23,738 bases of DNA from a virus. This document shows, piece by piece, positions 20,913 through 23,738 of this stretch. The position numbers were made by a program, and so were the translations under genes. Numbering within the stretch: position 1 is the stretch's first letter; each line of letters begins with the position of its first letter. The stretch is taken from positions 1-23,738 of the IMG/VR virus record IMGVR_UViG_3300035183_000618; one strand, written 5' to 3'. The notes beneath the pieces were generated by a model that saw nothing but the letters and a program-made list of their open reading frames with translations, ran no database searches and had not been told where the DNA came from.

Positions 20913-21335
20913 ATGAGTGATTATTTTGATGCTCGTTCTGTCGGCGCTCGATTGGCCGAAGAGCGGCAGCGTCTTGGGTTCACCAAAGTGTCGCTCGGTG
21001 AGGCGCTTGGAGTGCGCAGGGAAATGGTGGGGCGGTACGAAGCAGGAACGGCGTCGCCGGGCGCAGAGGTTTTGTCGGGGCTGATGCGTCTCGGTGTTGA
21101 CCTGGCCTACATCCTCACCGGCACCCGCACCCACGCTTACTCCAGCGGCGCGAGCGAGCCCCAGGCGCTAGCGGACGCGAGCCCCCTGGCACGCAAGAAG
21201 GCCAAGCTGCACATCATGATCGAGCAGATCGAAGACGAATCCGCGGCGGACCGTGTTCAGGAGGACCTTGAGAATTTTCAGCGAATTCGGCAGCTAGAGC
21301 GAAAAGTCGCCGAACTCGAAAAAAAGGCAGGGTAA
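20913..21335 (+). CDS. XRE-family phage repressor (c-like)
   Basis: A 140-residue protein. Residues about 8-65 are an XRE helix-turn-helix (VGARLAEERQRLGFTKVSLGEALGVRREMVGRYEAGTASPGAEVLSGLMRLGVDLAYILTG), and the end is a coiled coil (RIRQLERKVAELEKKAG) suited to oligomers. It is divergent from the early operon across a shared operator, so it is the likely lysogeny repressor. The leader before ATG 20913 is short and has no clear Shine-Dalgarno. It is not close to Mu c, which has a different DNA-binding domain. Confidence 0.85.
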   Translation: MSDYFDARSVGARLAEERQRLGFTKVSLGEALGVRREMVGRYEAGTASPGAEVLSGLMRLGVDLAYILTGTRTHAYSSGASEPQALADASPLARKKAKLHIMIEQIEDESAADRVQEDLENFQRIRQLERKVAELEKKAG

Positions 21336-21487
21336 GGGCAGAGTATGGGATACGCTTTTCTGTATTCGTTTCTGTGGGAAATTACCGTGATTTAGGCGGC
21401 GCTTCGCGCTACAACAGCCCGCATATCCCTAAAGTTGCCCTCCGAGGGCTCCTGACGTATCCTGAGCATCGCCGCGTTGCCCAAATA

Positions 21488-21511
21488 GCGTTCCGGAACG
21501 TTCCGGAACGC
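21488..21511. repeat. 24-bp perfect palindrome upstream of the protease operon
   Basis: GCG, two tandem copies of TTCCGGAACG (21491-21510) and a final C form a perfect 24-bp palindrome. It lies in the 285-bp gap between the repressor and protease genes. It shares CCGGAA/TTCCGG half-sites with the proposed activator dyads (8551-8566 and 21567-21581). It could be an extra activator site, a terminator hairpin for the repressor transcript (but there is no T run), or a recombination point. Confidence 0.6.
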
Positions 21512-21565
21512 ACATCCAGCCCTCCCTGCCGCGTCATTGCGCGCGAACCTCCCAAAAGGCATCGA

Positions 21566-21612
21566 GCGGAACCCGTTCCGGCTCGCTGCGCGCCACCCGC
21601 CACCCCTACACT
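21566..21612 (+). promoter_or_regulatory. Proposed Mor-dependent late promoter (rightward)
   Basis: GGAACCCGTTCCGGCTCGC (21568-21586) matches the leftward late promoter element in 18 of 19 positions. TACACT (21607-21612) is about 33 bp from the dyad centre, against about 32 in the leftward copy. There is no -35. The expected transcript start falls at or next to the ATG at 21621, so the mRNA may be leaderless. This element ties the protease-capsid operon to the same activator as the lysis-packaging operon. Confidence 0.6.
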
Positions 21613-21620
21613 GTGGCGCC

Positions 21621-22646
21621 ATGACGAGCACAACCCTGCCCCCCATCGAATCCCTGCGCCCCGGCCGTTTTGTTTCCGCCAGCGGCGAGCTGTATGAGTT
21701 CACCGAGGCCGATCTGGCGGACATGGCCGCCAGCTACGACCCGGCCCTGTTCCGCGCGCCCATCGTGGTGGGGCACCCCAAAGCCAATCACCCCGCCTAT
21801 GGCTGGGTGGCGGGCCTGCAATACGACGCCCAGGCGCAGCGCCTGCGCAGTGTGCCCACCGAGGTGGAGCCGCAGTTTGCCGAGCTGGTGCGCGCTGGCC
21901 AATACCGCAAGGTCAGCGTCAGCCTCTACACCCCCACCGCCAAGGACAACCCGGCCCCCGGCCACTACTACCTCAAGCACCTGGGCTTCCTCGGCGCTGC
22001 CGCCCCGGCGGTTAAAGGCCTGCGTGAAGTGGTGTTTGCAGAGGCAGTTGACGGCATCATCGATCTGAGCGGTTACGAAGACATGACCCAGGCGCAGGCC
22101 GAGGCCGCCGCAGAGGCGCCGCTGGCCGCCGCCTTTCCAGACGCCCCAGAATCCCAACCCGGAGACACCATCGTGACCGATAAAACCGCAGAATTCGCCG
22201 AGCGCGAAATGGCCCTGGCCGCCCGCGAGGCCGAGATAGCAGCGCGTGAACAGAAAATCCAGAAGGCCGAGGCCAGCGCCAAGCGCCAAAGCATCGCCGA
22301 GTTTGCCGAGAGCCTGGTGCAGCAGGGCAAGGTGCTGCCGCGCGATAAGGACGGGCTGATCGAATTCATGGCCGCCATCGATGGCGAGCAGGTGATCGAA
22401 TTCGGCGAAGGCGACGGCCACGTGAAGGCCCAGGCCGGCTCGTGGATACTGGATTTCCTCAGGCGCCTGCCCAAGCAGGTCGAGTTTTCGGAGGTCAGCG
22501 GCGGCGCAGTGAGCGAAACCATCGATTTTGCCGACCCCGCCGCCATTGCCCGCGCCGCCACGGCCTACCAGGCGCAGCAGCGCCAGGCCGGCGTCGAGGT
22601 CTCCGACATCGAAGCCGTTATCCATATCACCAAACCCCGGAGCTAA
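21621..22646 (+). CDS. Phage protease/scaffold (Mu gpI-like)
   Basis: A 341-residue protein. The N-terminal protease part has RPGRFVSASGELYEFTEADLADMAASYDP, VGHPK (H52) and a KVSVSLY serine motif (about 97-103), as in Mu I-type prohead proteases. From about residue 190 a long Glu/Ala/Arg coiled coil (FAEREMALAAREAEIAAREQKIQKAEASAKRQ) is the scaffold, as in the Mu I/Z pair. ATG 21621 gives the normal N-terminus; no Shine-Dalgarno is present. In Mu this gene follows G; here it is on the opposite strand beyond the repressor. Confidence 0.9.
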   Translation: MTSTTLPPIESLRPGRFVSASGELYEFTEADLADMAASYDPALFRAPIVVGHPKANHPAYGWVAGLQYDAQAQRLRSVPTEVEPQFAELVRAGQYRKVSVSLYTPTAKDNPAPGHYYLKHLGFLGAAAPAVKGLREVVFAEAVDGIIDLSGYEDMTQAQAEAAAEAPLAAAFPDAPESQPGDTIVTDKTAEFAEREMALAAREAEIAAREQKIQKAEASAKRQSIAEFAESLVQQGKVLPRDKDGLIEFMAAIDGEQVIEFGEGDGHVKAQAGSWILDFLRRLPKQVEFSEVSGGAVSETIDFADPAAIARAATAYQAQQRQAGVEVSDIEAVIHITKPRS

Positions 22647-22649
22647 CCC

Positions 22650-23045
22650 ATGGGCATGCACAGCCAGTCTTACGTCCGCGCTTATAAAGGCTCGGCGGCC
22701 ATCACGGCCTACACCATCGTCAAATTCGGCGCGGCTGACGACACCGTCAGCCCCGCCGCCGCCGCCACCGATCTGCTGATCGGCGTCGCCAACGAGTTGG
22801 GGCTGAGCGCCAGCGACCAAGCCCAAGGTGCCACGCTCGATGTCATCCAGGCCGGGCCAGCCGAAGTGGTGCTTGGCGGCACCGTCACGCGCGGCCAAAA
22901 GCTCACCGCCAACTCCAGCGCGCAGGCCGTCGCCGCCGCGCCCGCCGCCGGCAGCAACGTGCAGGTGATCGGCATCGCGATGAAATCCGGCGTGTCCGGC
23001 GACATCATCCCCGTGCTCGTCGCGCCCAGCGTCATGCAGGGCTAA
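22650..23045 (+). CDS. Capsid decoration/cement protein, DUF2190-like
   Basis: A 131-residue beta-rich protein of the DUF2190 (capsid cement) type: AYKGSAAITAYTIVKFGAADDTV…LLIGVANELGLSASDQAQGATLDVIQAGPAEVVLGGTVTRGQKLTANSSAQAV. The family is placed between protease and major capsid genes, as here. GGAG lies seven bases before the ATG, which starts three bases after the protease stop. Confidence 0.85.
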   Translation: MGMHSQSYVRAYKGSAAITAYTIVKFGAADDTVSPAAAATDLLIGVANELGLSASDQAQGATLDVIQAGPAEVVLGGTVTRGQKLTANSSAQAVAAAPAAGSNVQVIGIAMKSGVSGDIIPVLVAPSVMQG

Positions 23046-23111
23046 CCCAGCAGCGAACATAGGATGGGCCGGTAGGCCCATCGGTCGCTAAACCAGAACC
23101 AGGAGAAATCC

Positions 23112-23738
23112 ATGGCTAACGCCAATTCCCCCTTTTACATCAACCCGGCGCTCACCGCGGTCGCCATCAAATTCCGCCAGGCCGGCTTCGTCGCCGACGA
23201 GGTAATGCCGCGCGTGACGGTGGACAAGCAGGAGTTTGTGCACCTTAAGGATCGCCTCGCGGATTGGATCACTCCGCCGGACGATCTGGTGGGCCGCACC
23301 GGCCAACCCAACGCCCTGGCGAGCAGCGCCGAGGATCCGACCCAGCTCGCCACCGCCAATCGCGGCCTGGACGAAGCGGTGCCGAACCAGGACCAGAGGA
23401 ACGGCCCCAGCGAGTCGGCCCTGGCCCGCGCCACCCAGCGCATCATGAGCCTGGTGGAGCTGCGCCGCGAAATCCGTGTCGCCTCGCTGTTCACCACCTC
23501 GGCCAACTTCAGCTTCACCACCACGCTCAGCGGCACCTCGCAGTGGTCCGACTTCACCAACTCCGACCCGGTCTCGGTGCTGATGACCGAGCTGGATAAG
23601 CCCTTCATGCGGCCCAACGTGCTGGTGATGGGGCAGGATGTGTGGACCAAGCTGCGCCAGCATCCGGCCGTGGTCGAAGCGATCATCGGCACCGGTGCCG
23701 TGCGCGGCGTCGTTTCCCGCGAGCAGGTCGCGGCCCTG
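23112..23738 (+). CDS. Major capsid protein (partial, cut by window end)
   Basis: The first 209 residues of a major capsid protein: MANANSPFYINPALTAVAIKFRQAGFVADEVMPRVTVDKQEFVHLKDRLADW…, then VELRREIRVASLFTTSANFSFTTTLSGTSQWSDFTNSDPVSVLM and MRPNVLVMGQDVWTKLRQHP. This is the Mu-like capsid (HK97-fold) pattern found after DUF2190 genes. AGGAG lies six bases before the ATG. The frame is open to the last base. Confidence 0.88.
   Translation, partial: MANANSPFYINPALTAVAIKFRQAGFVADEVMPRVTVDKQEFVHLKDRLADWITPPDDLVGRTGQPNALASSAEDPTQLATANRGLDEAVPNQDQRNGPSESALARATQRIMSLVELRREIRVASLFTTSANFSFTTTLSGTSQWSDFTNSDPVSVLMTELDKPFMRPNVLVMGQDVWTKLRQHPAVVEAIIGTGAVRGVVSREQVAAL

Larger units (their letters stand above)
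122..23738. mobile_element. Mu-like transposable prophage (one end and about 23.6 kb)
   Basis: The stretch carries homologues of most of the Mu early, lysis, packaging and head genes: transposase A, ATPase B, Ner, GemA, Mor, gp26/gp27/gp28, portal, F, G, I and capsid. The left boundary is inferred at the TGAAG at 122, which resembles the 5'-TGAAG I recall for the Mu right end and is followed by two tandem repeats like MuA-binding sites. The other end and the tail genes lie beyond the window. The gene order differs from Mu: the c-to-G block is inverted relative to I and the capsid gene. Confidence 0.85.

Noticed and set aside
21361-21395. TGTATTCGTTTCTG resembling a Mu end (5'-TGTATT…)
   Set aside because: If it were an end, its interior would lie to the right and the repressor gene would be outside the phage. 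No repeats like those at 128-166 follow.
21606-23081. 491-codon minus-strand ORF opposite the protease and decoration genes
   Set aside because: It is a shadow of well-recognised genes on the plus strand and has a His/Gly-rich antisense composition.
1-23738. CRISPR array, tRNA or rRNA genes
   Set aside because: No regularly spaced repeats, cloverleaf-like sequence or rRNA-like stretches were seen on reading both strands.

Overview
The window is most of a Mu-like (transposable) prophage in a GC-rich proteobacterium. The phage family is shown by a MuA-type transposase with an integrase core, a MuB-type ATPase, Ner, GemA, a Mor-type activator, the gp27/gp28/gp29 packaging set, and Mu F, G, I and capsid homologues. 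GC-rich codon use and the mostly overlapping gene junctions (ATGA, GTGA, TGATG) fit phages of Gamma- or Betaproteobacteria. The host cannot be named from this sequence, and the tail type is unknown because the tail genes lie outside the window.

Layout. Bases 1-121 look like non-phage DNA (a partial open frame on the minus strand). A probable phage terminus starts near 122 with two 16-bp repeats. Bases 249-8494 (minus) form a late operon: endolysin, holin candidate, spanins, DksA-like zinc finger, DUF2730, gp26-like, gp27, gp28 terminase, portal, the F head protein with a C-terminal JAB domain, and G. Bases 8585-20827 (minus) form the early region: first early ORF, Ner, small regulators, transposase A, HU, ATPase B, zinc-finger and membrane proteins, DUF3164, GemA and Mor. 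A repressor (20913-21335, plus) faces the early promoter. From 21621 a second late operon runs on the plus strand: protease/scaffold, decoration protein and major capsid protein (cut by the window edge).

Two things stand out. First, a plus-strand two-gene cassette (11343-11907) sits inside the minus-strand early region. It has a strong sigma70-type promoter with a perfect palindrome in its spacer, a 79-residue acidic orphan protein, and a coupled 76-residue helix-turn-helix protein. This is the layout of anti-CRISPR (acr)-aca operons, so the orphan is a candidate anti-CRISPR or other anti-defence protein. Second, the genome order is rearranged. In Mu, protease I and the capsid gene directly follow G; here they lie beyond the repressor and point the other way. 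Both late operons are preceded by almost the same 19-bp dyad element, centred about 33 bp upstream of a -10-like hexamer, as expected for one Mor-type activator switching on both halves. That argues the split is a working architecture and not an assembly error.
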